Assembly: GCF_041477585.1 (NCBI RefSeq)
Contig: NZ_JBGNYA010000001.1
Span: 1,488,001-1,552,000, forward strand
DNA from: Halobellus sp. MBLA0158
GTDB taxonomy: Archaea; Halobacteriota; Halobacteria; Halobacteriales; Haloferacaceae
Direction: 5' to 3'
DNA: 64,000 nucleotides
Shown here: positions 8,276 to 16,624 of the stretch, one piece after another
Layout: every line of letters starts with the position of its first letter
Numbering within the stretch: position 1 is the first letter of the stretch
Notes under the pieces: generated by a model
Seen by the model: only the letters and a program-made list of their open reading frames with translations
What the model was told of the DNA's origin: nothing
Database searches by the model: none
Made by a program: the position numbers and the translations under genes

Positions 8276-10399
8276 ATGGACCGTGAGATCCGGGTGTTGT
8301 TCGTCGGGGGCGACGGCCGCGGGTCGACTGCGGCATCGCTCGCGACGGCCGACGACCGATTCGCGGTCGTCACCGAGTCCCGCTCCGGGGACGCGCTCGA
8401 CCGACTCGCCGGCGACGGCCCGATCGACTGCGTCGTCTCGGCCCAGGTCCTCCCCGAGACCGACGGGCTGGCGTTCCTGGAGCGCGTCCGCGACGCCCAC
8501 CCGGACCTGCCCGTCGTCCTCCTCGCGGCCGACGGCAGCGAGTCGCTCGCCAGCGACGCGATCGCCGCCGGCGTCACCGACTACGTGCCGCGCGGGGACG
8601 GGGCGATCGACCGGCTCGCCGACCGCATCCCGGAGGCCGTCGCGCGGTACCGCGAGACGCGCCGGGCGTCGACCCGCGAACGGCTGATCGACGCGGCCGA
8701 CGCCGGCACGTTCCGAGCCGCCCCCGACGGGCGGATCCTCGACGCCGACGACGAGCTCGCCGGGCTCTCGGGCGCGGACTCCGCGGCCGATCTCGTCGGC
8801 CGCTCGATCGGCGACCTCTGCCCGGAGACGGTCATCTGCGACCGCCTGGACGACGACGAGACCGCGTTCTCCGAGGAGGCGGTCCCGTTCCGGACGCTCG
8901 ACGGCGACGAGCGGTGGGCGGCGCTCACCGTCTGCCGGACCGAGACCCCCGAGGGCGTCCGCATCGAGGGGCTCGTCCGCGACGTGACCGCCCGCAGGGA
9001 ACGCGACCGCGACCTCCGGCTCTTCCGGGAGGCGATCGAGGCCTCCGGTCACTCGGTGTACTTCACCGACCGCGACGGCACGATCACCTACGTGAACCCG
9101 GCGTTCGAGGCGACTACCGGCTACGCGGCGTCGGAGGCGATCGGCCAGACGCCGCGGATCCTCAAATCGGAGGTCCACGACCGGGACTTCTACGAGCGGC
9201 TGTGGGATACGATCCTCTCGGGCGACGTCTGGCGGAACGAGATCGTGAACAAGACCAAGTCCGGCCGGCAGTACGTCGTCGATCAGACGATCGCGCCCGT
9301 CGAGGGGGACTCGGGGAAGATCGAACGCTTCGTCGCCGTCAACGCCGACATCACCCAACAGAAGGCCCGCGAGGAACAGCTCGACCGGAGCCGGGAGCGC
9401 CTCCGGGCGCTCTTCGAGCACTCGCCGGACGCGGTCCTCGTCCACACCCTCGACGGGTCCATCGTCGACGTCAACCGACAGGCCGTCGAGAGCCTCGGCT
9501 ACGGCCGCCAGGAACTGCTCTCGATGAACGTCACCGAGATCGAGGCCCACCACGACCCCGAGACGCTCCGGAAGACCTGGGAGCGCGTCGCGGCCGGCGA
9601 GCGCGTGGAGGCGACCGCGCGGCACCGCCGGGCCGACGGGTCGACGTTCCCCACGGAGGTGTGGCTCACCAAGATCGAACTCGACGAGGAGCCCCGCATC
9701 GTCGCGTTCAGCCGCGACGTCACGGAGCGCCACGAGTACGAGGAGGAGCTCCAGCGGCAGATCGACCGCCTCGAACAGTTCGCCACGGTCGTCAGCCACG
9801 ACCTCCGAAACCCGCTCAACGTCGCCACCGGGCGCTTGGACCTCCTCCGCGAGGAGGTCGAAAGCGACCACCTCGACGTCGCGGTCGACGCGCTGGATCG
9901 GATGGAAGAGCTGATCGAGGACCTGCTGGTCCTGGCCCGCGAGGGCGGACAGGCGACAGATGCCGACGCGATCGACCTCGCCGGCCTGGCGGGCGACTGC
10001 TGGCGGACCGTCTCGACGGCCGAGGCGACGCTCGATATCCGGACCGACGAGCGGATACGGGCGGACCGCCCCCGGCTCCAGCAGCTGCTGGAGAACCTGA
10101 TCCGAAACGCCATCGAACACGGCGGCAGCGACATCACGCTGACGGTCGGCGACCTCCCCGGGGGCTTCTACGTCGAAGACGACGGTCCCGGGATCCCGCC
10201 CGACGAGCGCGAGCACGTCTTCGAGACGGGCTACTCGACCGCCGAGGAGGGCACCGGACTCGGCCTGAACATCGTCCGACAGGTCGCCGAGGCCCACGGC
10301 TGGGACGTCACGATCACAGAGAGCGGCGCGGGCGGCGCCCGCTTCGAGATCACGGGCGTCGAGACGTTCGAGAAGACGGCCGAATCGGACCCGGTGTAG
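8276..10399 (+). CDS. PAS-domain sensor histidine kinase with a degenerate receiver domain
   Basis: This is a 707-residue soluble kinase. Residues 1-125 fold like a response-regulator receiver, but the phospho-acceptor Asp is replaced: DCVVSAQVLP puts Ala56 where Asp is expected, and the usual acidic pair after the first strand reads GGDGRG. Three PAS domains follow (about 140-245, 250-370, 375-495), the second containing FTDRDGTITYVNPAFE. The HisKA H-box VVSHDLRNPL has His508. The ATPase has NLIRNAIEHG, DDGPGIP and GTGLGLNIV boxes, all intact. No response regulator gene is adjacent, so the partner is unknown. Confidence 0.92.
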   Translation: MDREIRVLFVGGDGRGSTAASLATADDRFAVVTESRSGDALDRLAGDGPIDCVVSAQVLPETDGLAFLERVRDAHPDLPVVLLAADGSESLASDAIAAGVTDYVPRGDGAIDRLADRIPEAVARYRETRRASTRERLIDAADAGTFRAAPDGRILDADDELAGLSGADSAADLVGRSIGDLCPETVICDRLDDDETAFSEEAVPFRTLDGDERWAALTVCRTETPEGVRIEGLVRDVTARRERDRDLRLFREAIEASGHSVYFTDRDGTITYVNPAFEATTGYAASEAIGQTPRILKSEVHDRDFYERLWDTILSGDVWRNEIVNKTKSGRQYVVDQTIAPVEGDSGKIERFVAVNADITQQKAREEQLDRSRERLRALFEHSPDAVLVHTLDGSIVDVNRQAVESLGYGRQELLSMNVTEIEAHHDPETLRKTWERVAAGERVEATARHRRADGSTFPTEVWLTKIELDEEPRIVAFSRDVTERHEYEEELQRQIDRLEQFATVVSHDLRNPLNVATGRLDLLREEVESDHLDVAVDALDRMEELIEDLLVLAREGGQATDADAIDLAGLAGDCWRTVSTAEATLDIRTDERIRADRPRLQQLLENLIRNAIEHGGSDITLTVGDLPGGFYVEDDGPGIPPDEREHVFETGYSTAEEGTGLGLNIVRQVAEAHGWDVTITESGAGGARFEITGVETFEKTAESDPV

Positions 10400-10402
10400 C
10401 CG

Positions 10403-11356
10403 TCAGCGGAAGCCCATCGCTTCGATCTGTTCTTGGTACCGATTCCGGATGGTGACCTCGGTGACCTGGGCGACGTCCGCCACTTCGCGCTGGGTCTTCT
10501 TCTCGTTGCACAACAGTGAGGCCGCGTAGATGGCCGCGGCGGCGAAGCCCGTCGGCGACTTCCCCGACAGCAGACCCTGGTCGGCGGAGACGTCGATGAT
10601 CTCCGTCGCCTTCGACTGGACCTCCTCGCTCAGGCCGAGCGCCGACGCGAAGCGCGGGACGAACTGCTTGGGGTCGACCGGCTTCAGTTCGAGGCCGAGC
10701 TCCTGGGAGATGTAGCGGTACGTCCGGCCGATCTCCTTTTGGGGGACCCGGGAGACCTCCGCGACCTCGTCGAGCGAGCGGGGGATGCCCTCCTGGCGGC
10801 AGGCCGCATACAGCGCGGAGGTGGCGACGCCCTCGATCGAGCGGCCGCGGATCAGGTCCTCGTTGAGCGCGCGTCGGTAGATCACCGAGGCAACCTCCCG
10901 TACCGATCGCGGGACGCCGAGCGCCGAGGCCATCCGGTCGATCTCGGAGAGCGCGAACTGGAGGTTTCGCTCGCCCGCGTCCTTCGTCCGAATGCGTTCC
11001 TGCCACTTCCGCAGGCGGTGCATCTGCGAGCGCTTTTCGGAGGAGAGCGAGCGGCCGTAGGCGTCCTTGTCCTTCCAGTCGATCGTCGTCGTCAGGCCGC
11101 GGTCGTGCATCGTCTCGGTGATCGGCGCGCCGACGCGGGACTTCGACTGCCGCTCGGAGTGGTTGAACGCCCGCCACTCGGGCCCGCGGTCGATCTGCTG
11201 CTCGTCCAAGACCAGCCCGCAGTCGTCACACACCAACTCCCCCTGGTCGGCGTCGGTGACGATGTTCGACGACTCGCACTCCGGACAGACGAGCTGTTCG
11301 TCGCTCGTCTGCTCGGATTCCTGCTCACGCTGGCGCTGGCGACGCGAACGTTCCAT
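10403..11356 (-). CDS. tfb: Transcription initiation factor IIB (TFB)
   Basis: This is a 317-residue full-length archaeal TFB. The N-terminal zinc ribbon uses Cys24, Cys27, Cys43 and Cys46 (LVCPECES and [10 protein letters not shown]). The B-reader/linker [19 protein letters not shown] follows, then two cyclin-like repeats (about 120-215 and 220-310) that contact TBP and BRE DNA. The protein recruits RNA polymerase to promoters. Haloarchaea usually carry several TFB paralogs, and which one this is cannot be told from here. Its own promoter shows a clear TATA box. It is convergent with the histidine kinase, 3 bp apart. Confidence 0.97.
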   Translation of the reverse strand: MERSRRQRQREQESEQTSDEQLVCPECESSNIVTDADQGELVCDDCGLVLDEQQIDRGPEWRAFNHSERQSKSRVGAPITETMHDRGLTTTIDWKDKDAYGRSLSSEKRSQMHRLRKWQERIRTKDAGERNLQFALSEIDRMASALGVPRSVREVASVIYRRALNEDLIRGRSIEGVATSALYAACRQEGIPRSLDEVAEVSRVPQKEIGRTYRYISQELGLELKPVDPKQFVPRFASALGLSEEVQSKATEIIDVSADQGLLSGKSPTGFAAAAIYAASLLCNEKKTQREVADVAQVTEVTIRNRYQEQIEAMGFR

Positions 11357-11380
11357 TATAAGGTTTGTGGTGAAGGGTCA

Positions 11381-11390
11381 ATTTAAACCT
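11381..11390 (-). promoter_or_regulatory. TATA box of tfb
   Basis: On the minus strand this reads AGGTTTAAAT, centred 29 bp before the ATG at 11356. It predicts a leaderless transcript. Confidence 0.6.
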
Positions 11391-11463
11391 TTGTGACGTA
11401 ATTTTTATACTATGCCGTTTCGGGCCCAAAGTAGTATACGGTTCCGTCGCCCAGTGGGAACCG

Positions 11464-12426
11464 ATGCGTTCCGCGACGGCGCTCGTTTTCGTAGTTGTCC
11501 TCGCCGCCGGCTGCCTCGGAACCGCGCCCGCGCCCGACTCCACGGCCACCGACGCCGGCGCCTCGTCGGTGTCGGGCGACGCCGTCCACGTCACCGTCGT
11601 GGAGGTCGTCGACGGCGACACCGTCGACGTGGCGTACCCGAACGGGACCCGCGACACCGTCCGGCTGTTGGGCGTCGACACGCCAGAGACCCACGGCGAG
11701 AACACGCCCGGCGAGTTCGAGGGCGTCCCGGAGACGGCCGACGGCCGCGAGTGCCTCGCCCGAGCGGGCGAACGCGCCTCCGCGTACGCGAGAGACCGGC
11801 TGGCGGGCGAGACCGTCGCGCTGCGCTTCGACGAGCGCGCCGACCGCCGGGGGTACTACGGGCGGCTCCTGGCGTACGTCGTCGTCGACGGCGAGTCGTT
11901 CAACCACGCGCTCCTCCGCGAGGGTCACGCCCGCGTGTACGACAGCACCTTTACCGAACGTGAACGCTACGAGGCGACCGAGGCCGACGCGCGAGCGGCC
12001 CATCGCGGCCTGTGGGCCTGCGCGGATCCCGACGCGCTCGCGACGACGACCGCCCCGGCGACCGCCACCGCGACCCCGCTGGCCGACGGCGGGAGCGGCC
12101 CGCTGGAGGTCGTCGAGGTCCACGCCGACGCCGCGGGCAACGACCACGAGAACCTCGACGACGAGTATGTCACGTTCCGCAACGCGGGCGAGGCCGCGCT
12201 GGACCTCTCTGGCTGGACCGTCGCCGACGCCGCGGGACACACCTACACCGTTCCCGACGGCACGGTTCTCGATCCCGGCGCGGAACTGACGCTGCGGACC
12301 GGAAGCGGCACCGACACGGAGACGACGCTCTACTGGGGCGCCGACGGCGCGGTCTGGAACAACGGCGGCGACGAGGTCGTCGTCCGCGACGACGACGGAT
12401 CGGTGGTGCTCCGATACGCGTACTGA
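11464..12426 (+). CDS. Secreted lipoprotein nuclease: SNase domain fused to lamin-tail domain
   Basis: This 320-residue protein has an N-terminal lipobox (LAAGC, Cys17 after a hydrophobic stretch), so it is probably lipid-anchored outside the cell. Residues about 40-185 are a staphylococcal-nuclease/thermonuclease fold: VVDGDTVDV, LLGVDTPET, GRLLAYVVVDG and HARVY give the usual Asp/Arg/Glu site. After a Thr/Ala-rich linker, residues about 215-320 form a lamin-tail Ig-like domain (DEYVTFRNAGEAALDLSGWT). By family it cleaves extracellular DNA or RNA, possibly for nutrient recovery; the LTD may anchor or bind a surface partner. Confidence 0.88.
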   Translation: MRSATALVFVVVLAAGCLGTAPAPDSTATDAGASSVSGDAVHVTVVEVVDGDTVDVAYPNGTRDTVRLLGVDTPETHGENTPGEFEGVPETADGRECLARAGERASAYARDRLAGETVALRFDERADRRGYYGRLLAYVVVDGESFNHALLREGHARVYDSTFTERERYEATEADARAAHRGLWACADPDALATTTAPATATATPLADGGSGPLEVVEVHADAAGNDHENLDDEYVTFRNAGEAALDLSGWTVADAAGHTYTVPDGTVLDPGAELTLRTGSGTDTETTLYWGADGAVWNNGGDEVVVRDDDGSVVLRYAY

Positions 12427-12469
12427 CGAGCGCCGGCGGAGCGGATTACCGCCCGTTTTCGAGAAGGCT

Positions 12470-12480
12470 TTTTGTATTAT
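12470..12480 (+). promoter_or_regulatory. TATA element upstream of the mini-ORF/METTL5 unit
   Basis: TTTTGTATTAT is centred about 26-27 bp before the ATG at 12500, which places the predicted transcript start at the mini-ORF start codon rather than near the methyltransferase start. Confidence 0.45.
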
Positions 12481-12499
12481 CGGAAGGAATCTCACGGTG

Positions 12500-12565
12500 A
12501 TGCGATCGACCGCCGAGCCGTCGGACCGCTGCCGCGAGACCGCGCCGCGAGGGGGGTGGCCCTGA
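12500..12565 (+). CDS. 21-residue leader ORF coupled to the METTL5-type gene
   Basis: ATG at 12500 opens a 21-codon frame (MRSTAEPSDRCRETAPRGGWP) whose TGA at 12563-12565 overlaps the ATG of the downstream methyltransferase in a TGATG arrangement. A GAGGGGGG purine tract lies inside its 3' end, 6-8 bases before the downstream ATG, and could act as the re-initiation ribosome site. The promoter predicts that the transcript begins at this ATG. The peptide has no recognised homolog; it could be a real leader or a chance frame. Confidence 0.35.
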   Translation: MRSTAEPSDRCRETAPRGGWP

Positions 12566-13200
12566 TGGCGACGAAGTCCGCCCTGGAGACCCAACTGGCC
12601 GTCGTCGCCGGCTTCGAGGACCCCCGCGCGGACTTAGAGCAGTACCCGACGCCGCCGGAGCTCGCCGCCCACGTGGTCCACATCGCGGACCTGAACGGCG
12701 ACGTCGAGGACCGGCCGGTGATCGACCTCGGCACCGGGACGGGGATGCTGGCGCTCGGGGCCGCCCTCCGCGGGCCGTCCCGCGTCGTCGGCGTCGACAT
12801 CGACCGCGCGGCCCTGGAGACGGCCGTCGAGAACCGTCTCCGGGTCGGGACGACCACCCCCATCGACTGGGTCCACGCCGACGCGACCCGCGCGCCGCTC
12901 CGTCCCGGGGGGCCGACCACGGTGCTGATGAACCCCCCGTTCGGCGCGCAGAACGGCAACGAGCACGCGGACCGGGCGTTCCTGGAGACCGCGGCGGACC
13001 TGGCCGAGGTGTCGTACTCGGTCCACAACGCCGGCTCGGAGTCGTTCGTCGAAGCCTTCGCCGCCGACCGGGGCGGGACGGTGACCCACGCGTTCCGGGC
13101 GACCCTCGACGTCGACCGGCAGTTCGACTTCCACGACTCGGAATCGAAGGCGATCGAGACCGAGGTCTACCGGATCGAGTGGGCGGACGAGGGCCGATAA
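12565..13200 (+). CDS. METTL5-family N6-adenine-type RNA methyltransferase
   Basis: This 211-residue Rossmann methyltransferase has the SAM-binding loop VIDLGTGTGMLALGAA (about 52-67), the acidic ribose-binding VGVDID, and the catalytic NPPF motif at 123-126. NPPF is typical of enzymes modifying exocyclic amines, and eukaryotic METTL5 methylates an adenine in small-subunit rRNA. An rRNA target is therefore likely here. The start MATKSALETQLAVV fits the family, with a strong purine-rich ribosome site upstream. Its start overlaps the stop of a 21-codon frame. Confidence 0.88.
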   Translation: MATKSALETQLAVVAGFEDPRADLEQYPTPPELAAHVVHIADLNGDVEDRPVIDLGTGTGMLALGAALRGPSRVVGVDIDRAALETAVENRLRVGTTTPIDWVHADATRAPLRPGGPTTVLMNPPFGAQNGNEHADRAFLETAADLAEVSYSVHNAGSESFVEAFAADRGGTVTHAFRATLDVDRQFDFHDSESKAIETEVYRIEWADEGR

Positions 13201-13203
13201 TGA

Positions 13204-14856
13204 TTACTCGTAGGTCTCCTTCGCGAGCAGTCGGAGACGCGTCTGCCCGTAGGAGACGTAGACGTCCGAGCGGTTCCGGCGGAACGTCAGTCCGTTGACC
13301 GTCACCGACTCGTTCTCGGCCGGCATCCCGGCGCTCAGCGTGTTGTTCCCGCCGCTGACCAGGATGTAGTACTGGTCCGTCTCGGGGACCACGGTGACGT
13401 TCCGCCCCGCGAGCGTGGGGCCCGCGCGGACGGGATCGGACGTGTAGACGATGCGGCCCGACTCCCGGTCGCCGAGCGCGACCCGGTAGGCGGTGCCGTT
13501 GCCGAGGACGTTCCAGCCGTCGCGCTGGGCGTACACCGTCTCGCGCCAGCCGACGCCGCCGACCCGGACCGCCGTCTGTCCGGTGAAGGCCAACCGCCCC
13601 TTCGGCACCGCCGTCGTCCAGATGCCGCGGCGCTCGCTGCGGACGATCACCCCCGAGGTGTTGACCGCGGTGGTCTCGCCGAACGCCTCGACGTCGACGG
13701 CCGAGACGAGGCCGTTCCGGACGTCTTCGGCGTAGGTCACCTCGTAGTCCTGGACCGAGATCTCCTCGCCCGGCAGCTCGCCCTCGCCGGCGGTGAAGAG
13801 GTTCGCCGGCACCGAGGGGCCCGCCAGCGCGGCCGTCACGAGCAGGAGCACGCCGAGGGCGACGTGCCAGCGCTCGACCGTCCCGCTGTCGACGCCGAGG
13901 TCCCACGCGAAGAGCGGGTCGTCGCGGGCGACGACGGCCGAGGCGACGACGAGCGCGAGCAGGGCGACGAGCGCGACGCCGACCGCGCGGTAGAGGACGT
14001 ACGTCTCGCCGCCGCGGTACCAGTAGACGGCCCACATCGACTGCTCGATCGCGAAGAGCACGGTCCCGAGCCAGAGCCGCCGGGCGCTCGGCCGCTCGCT
14101 TGCCGGGCGCGTCCGGACCACCGCGAGACCGACCAACACGCCGAGGAGCAGGCCGAGCGCGTGGCCCTGGATGGCGATGTCGGCCCACCACGGCGAGACG
14201 TACGCCGGCCGGCCGCTCGCCGTCAGCACGGGCGTCCGGAGCGCGTTGTACAGCAGTCGGAGCGCCCCGCCGGCCGCCAGCGCCACCACGGTCCCGATCG
14301 GATAGGCGACGAGCGCGGCGCCCGCGAACGCGAAGACGACGCCCGAGAAGCCGATGATCGGGCCGATCGCGAACACCGACGTCAGGAGGCCGACGACGAG
14401 CACCGCGAGCGGAAAGACGAGGAAGGCGCGGACGAAGGGGTTCGTCCGGAGAGACGAAAACGACTGCGAGCCGCGTTCCCGCGGGAAGTGCCCCCACGCG
14501 TACTCAGCCAGCGGTGCGAGCGTCAGCGTCCCGACGAGGTTGCCGATCAGGTGCGCCGGGCCGTTGTGGGAGAAGGCCGCGGTCAGGAGCCCCAGCGGGT
14601 AGAAATACGACCACGCGCGGAACGGGATCGTGACCGGCGAGTACCAGTACTGAAAGCCGCTCTGTGCGAAGAGATACACCCCGAGGACCGCCGTCGCCGA
14701 GACGAGCGTGCCCCACGGGAGGCCGAGGACGAACCGCTTACGGAGCGGCGCGCCCAGGTCGCTGCCGCGTTCCAGTCGGAGGAGGCCGAAGAGGGAGAGC
14801 GCGATCGCGACCACCACCGCGACGCGAAAGAGGAGATCGACGGGTGGGACGTCCAT
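13204..14856 (-). CDS. Rhomboid-family intramembrane serine protease with extracytoplasmic tail
   Basis: This 550-residue protein has about nine membrane helices. The rhomboid core is visible: HNGPAHLIGNLVG (His102, Asn106), the catalytic Ser171 in IIGFSGVV and His232 in IQGHALGLLLG. Extra helices extend to about residue 355. The last about 200 residues are a soluble, beta-rich domain with no known motif. Such proteases cleave transmembrane substrates; haloarchaeal rhomboids have been linked to surface glycoprotein handling. It is convergent with the METTL5 gene. A perfect 12-bp palindrome TCGTACGTACGA overlaps its start codon region. Confidence 0.88.
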   Translation of the reverse strand: MDVPPVDLLFRVAVVVAIALSLFGLLRLERGSDLGAPLRKRFVLGLPWGTLVSATAVLGVYLFAQSGFQYWYSPVTIPFRAWSYFYPLGLLTAAFSHNGPAHLIGNLVGTLTLAPLAEYAWGHFPRERGSQSFSSLRTNPFVRAFLVFPLAVLVVGLLTSVFAIGPIIGFSGVVFAFAGAALVAYPIGTVVALAAGGALRLLYNALRTPVLTASGRPAYVSPWWADIAIQGHALGLLLGVLVGLAVVRTRPASERPSARRLWLGTVLFAIEQSMWAVYWYRGGETYVLYRAVGVALVALLALVVASAVVARDDPLFAWDLGVDSGTVERWHVALGVLLLVTAALAGPSVPANLFTAGEGELPGEEISVQDYEVTYAEDVRNGLVSAVDVEAFGETTAVNTSGVIVRSERRGIWTTAVPKGRLAFTGQTAVRVGGVGWRETVYAQRDGWNVLGNGTAYRVALGDRESGRIVYTSDPVRAGPTLAGRNVTVVPETDQYYILVSGGNNTLSAGMPAENESVTVNGLTFRRNRSDVYVSYGQTRLRLLAKETYE

Positions 14857-15040
14857 CGTACGTACGACGTTGGCGCGGAGTCATAAGAACTGTTGTAACC
14901 GCCGCCCGACGGTCGTGTCACCGACCCGACCCTCGACACGACAGCGACAGCCGTTCCCGCCCAGTCGGCCCGGCGGTTCGGATGTCTCCGCCACCGACCC
15001 GCTTCGCTCATTCGGGGAGCCGTCCGATCGCGAGACCGAG

Positions 15041-15319
15041 TCAGATCTTGCTCTCGGCGTCCTTGGCGAGTTCCTTCATCCGCTTGCCGACGCGGCCCGC
15101 GTTCGAGAACTCGTCGTCGCTCATCGCCGTCGCCAGGGCGTTACCCAACACGAAGACGGCGTGTTTGTGCTCGCTCTTGGACTTGTGGACGTGCGAGGGG
15201 TCGACCTCGAGTTCCTCGTACTCGGCGAAGATCTCCTCGTCGACGTCCTCGCGACCGGCGAAGTTGTCCTTGATGATGACCATCTGTTCGTGTAGTTCCA
15301 AGAGCTCGTCTTTGTGCAT
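15041..15319 (-). CDS. UPF0058 family small protein
   Basis: This is a 92-residue helical, charged protein beginning MHKDELLELHEQMVIIKDNF, a clear match by recall to the archaeal UPF0058 family. His-rich KSKSEHKHAVFVLGNALA is its most conserved stretch. The family has no established function. It has no signal or membrane segment and appears monocistronic. Confidence 0.85.
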   Translation of the reverse strand: MHKDELLELHEQMVIIKDNFAGREDVDEEIFAEYEELEVDPSHVHKSKSEHKHAVFVLGNALATAMSDDEFSNAGRVGKRMKELAKDAESKI

Positions 15320-15448
15320 AGACGTGGATACGCGAGAGGCCGTGTTAAGGATTATTGGTGGCTTCTGACACGGGTATATATATGGATGCCGATCGACTCC
15401 GCGGCGGAGCCGGACTGGGAGGGCAAGAAAACAGCGTGCGTCGAGCGG

Positions 15449-15658
15449 TCAGAAGACGTACTCGTCTTCGTGGCCCATCATCCCGTCGTCTTCGAACCGG
15501 TCTTCCTCGTCCATCGGGCCGCTCGTCTTGAACGCCCGAATCCCCGTCGAGAGGAGCTCCTCGATGGCTTCCTCCCGATTGACGAACTCGCCTTGGTCGA
15601 CGAGTTGTGCGATCTGCATCTCGAGGTGTTCGGGGACGTTGATGTTCACCTTGGGCAT
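15449..15658 (-). CDS. Ribbon-helix-helix (CopG-like) DNA-binding protein
   Basis: This is a 69-residue protein. The N-terminal strand PKVNINVPEHLEMQIAQLV and the helix pair ending EEAIEELLSTGIRAF form a ribbon-helix-helix fold, which dimerises to bind DNA. An acidic C-terminal tail (MDEEDRFEDDGMMGHEDEYVF, about 20 residues) is unusual and may regulate binding. The targets are unknown; autoregulation is common in the family. A strong TATA box lies upstream. Confidence 0.8.
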   Translation of the reverse strand: MPKVNINVPEHLEMQIAQLVDQGEFVNREEAIEELLSTGIRAFKTSGPMDEEDRFEDDGMMGHEDEYVF

Positions 15659-15685
15659 CTGAACGTGAGGGGGTTTGGATCCGGG

Positions 15686-15693
15686 TTATTTAA
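15686..15693 (-). promoter_or_regulatory. TATA box of the ribbon-helix-helix gene
   Basis: TTAAATAA on the minus strand is centred 32 bp before the ATG at 15658. It is the most AT-rich patch in this intergenic stretch. Confidence 0.5.
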
Positions 15694-15908
15694 ACCCTGC
15701 GGCGAACTTTCAGCGTTCGAGAAACTAAATTTCTGCAATCGCGTAGATCTCTTGTTCCTTCCCGGATGATAGTTCACGCTGCCGGTAGCGACGGCGAATT
15801 CGGCCGACATTGTCGGTGATCGGGACCGACTGGGCGGACCGAAAGGGACCTGGGCTGTCGGTGGTGCGCAGTCGAACAGCGTATACCGCGCCGTCGCCTA
15901 CCGCGGGT

Positions 15909-16502
15909 ATGGTCGAAGACGTCACCGATCTCTACCGGGAGTTCGGGGATGAGCGGCTCCCGCCCGGCCAGCGCGAGTCCTCGGAGTTCCCGGTGCTCTC
16001 GAAGGGCGGCACGCCGTCGTGGGACCGCGAGACGTGGTCCTTCGACGTCTGGGGCGCCGTCGAGGAGGAACTGTCCCTCTCGTACGAGGAGTTCCGGGAC
16101 CTCCCGGCGACGACGCAGCGGCAGGACTTCCACTGCGTCACCGGCTGGAGCGGCCTGGGCTTCGAGTTCACCGGCGTCCCGTTCACCGAGATCGCCGACC
16201 TCGCGGGCGTCCGCTCGGACGCGGTCCACGTGATGTTCCACGCGCTGGACGGCTACACGACGGACCTCCCGCTCTCGGACTGTCTGCGCGAGGAGGTCCT
16301 CTTCGCGTACGGGTACGACGGCGAGGACCTGCCCGAACCCCACGGCGGCCCGCTCCGCGTCGTGACGCCGCACAAGTACGCCTACAAGGGCGCCAAATGG
16401 GTCGACGGCGTCGAGTTCCTGACCGAACCGGAGGCCGGCTACTGGGAACAGCGCGGCTACTCCCAGACGGCGAACCCCTGGAACGAAGAGCGCTACGGGT
16501 GA
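15909..16502 (+). CDS. Sulfite-oxidase-like molybdopterin-dependent oxidoreductase
   Basis: This 197-residue protein is a stand-alone Mo-pterin domain of the sulfite oxidase/YedY type. Cys76 in DFHCVTGWSG is the expected molybdenum ligand, followed by GVPFTEIADLA and the conserved C-terminal KYAYKGAKWVDGVEFL. There is no heme or dimerisation domain and no Tat signal, so a cytoplasmic location is predicted, unlike exported YedY. The frame extends upstream to 15810 but with basic residues; ATG 15909 is preferred. The substrate is unknown. Confidence 0.88.
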   Translation: MVEDVTDLYREFGDERLPPGQRESSEFPVLSKGGTPSWDRETWSFDVWGAVEEELSLSYEEFRDLPATTQRQDFHCVTGWSGLGFEFTGVPFTEIADLAGVRSDAVHVMFHALDGYTTDLPLSDCLREEVLFAYGYDGEDLPEPHGGPLRVVTPHKYAYKGAKWVDGVEFLTEPEAGYWEQRGYSQTANPWNEERYG

Positions 16503-16624
16503 CCGCGCGGGTGCGGGGGCGTCCCCGCCGTCGGAGCGCCGACGCCGTCGTGCGATCGGGGGGACGAAATCGGGAACGCGCGCCCATAGTCAAATAAAAG
16601 AGCGTGGCGTCCCGAACGCCGACA

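Noticed and set aside
8150-10297. 715-codon minus-strand frame opposite the histidine kinase
   Set aside because: Antisense shadow; the plus strand encodes intact PAS, HisKA and ATPase motifs.
6101-10399. A 1432-codon open frame on the plus strand
   Set aside because: Only the last 707 codons, from ATG 8276, look like a protein (the histidine kinase). The earlier part is an Arg/Ser/Pro-rich shadow of the Agl23-type gene and of the opposite-strand small gene.
14856-14867. Perfect 12-bp palindrome TCGTACGTACGA at the rhomboid start codon
   Set aside because: It is built from the simple repeat CGTA and could arise by chance. No second copy was seen in a comparable position, so it is mentioned only in the gene entry.
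14857-15040. Possible tRNA-like T-arm sequence GGTTCGGATG
   Set aside because: No matching acceptor stem, anticodon arm or D-arm could be folded around it.
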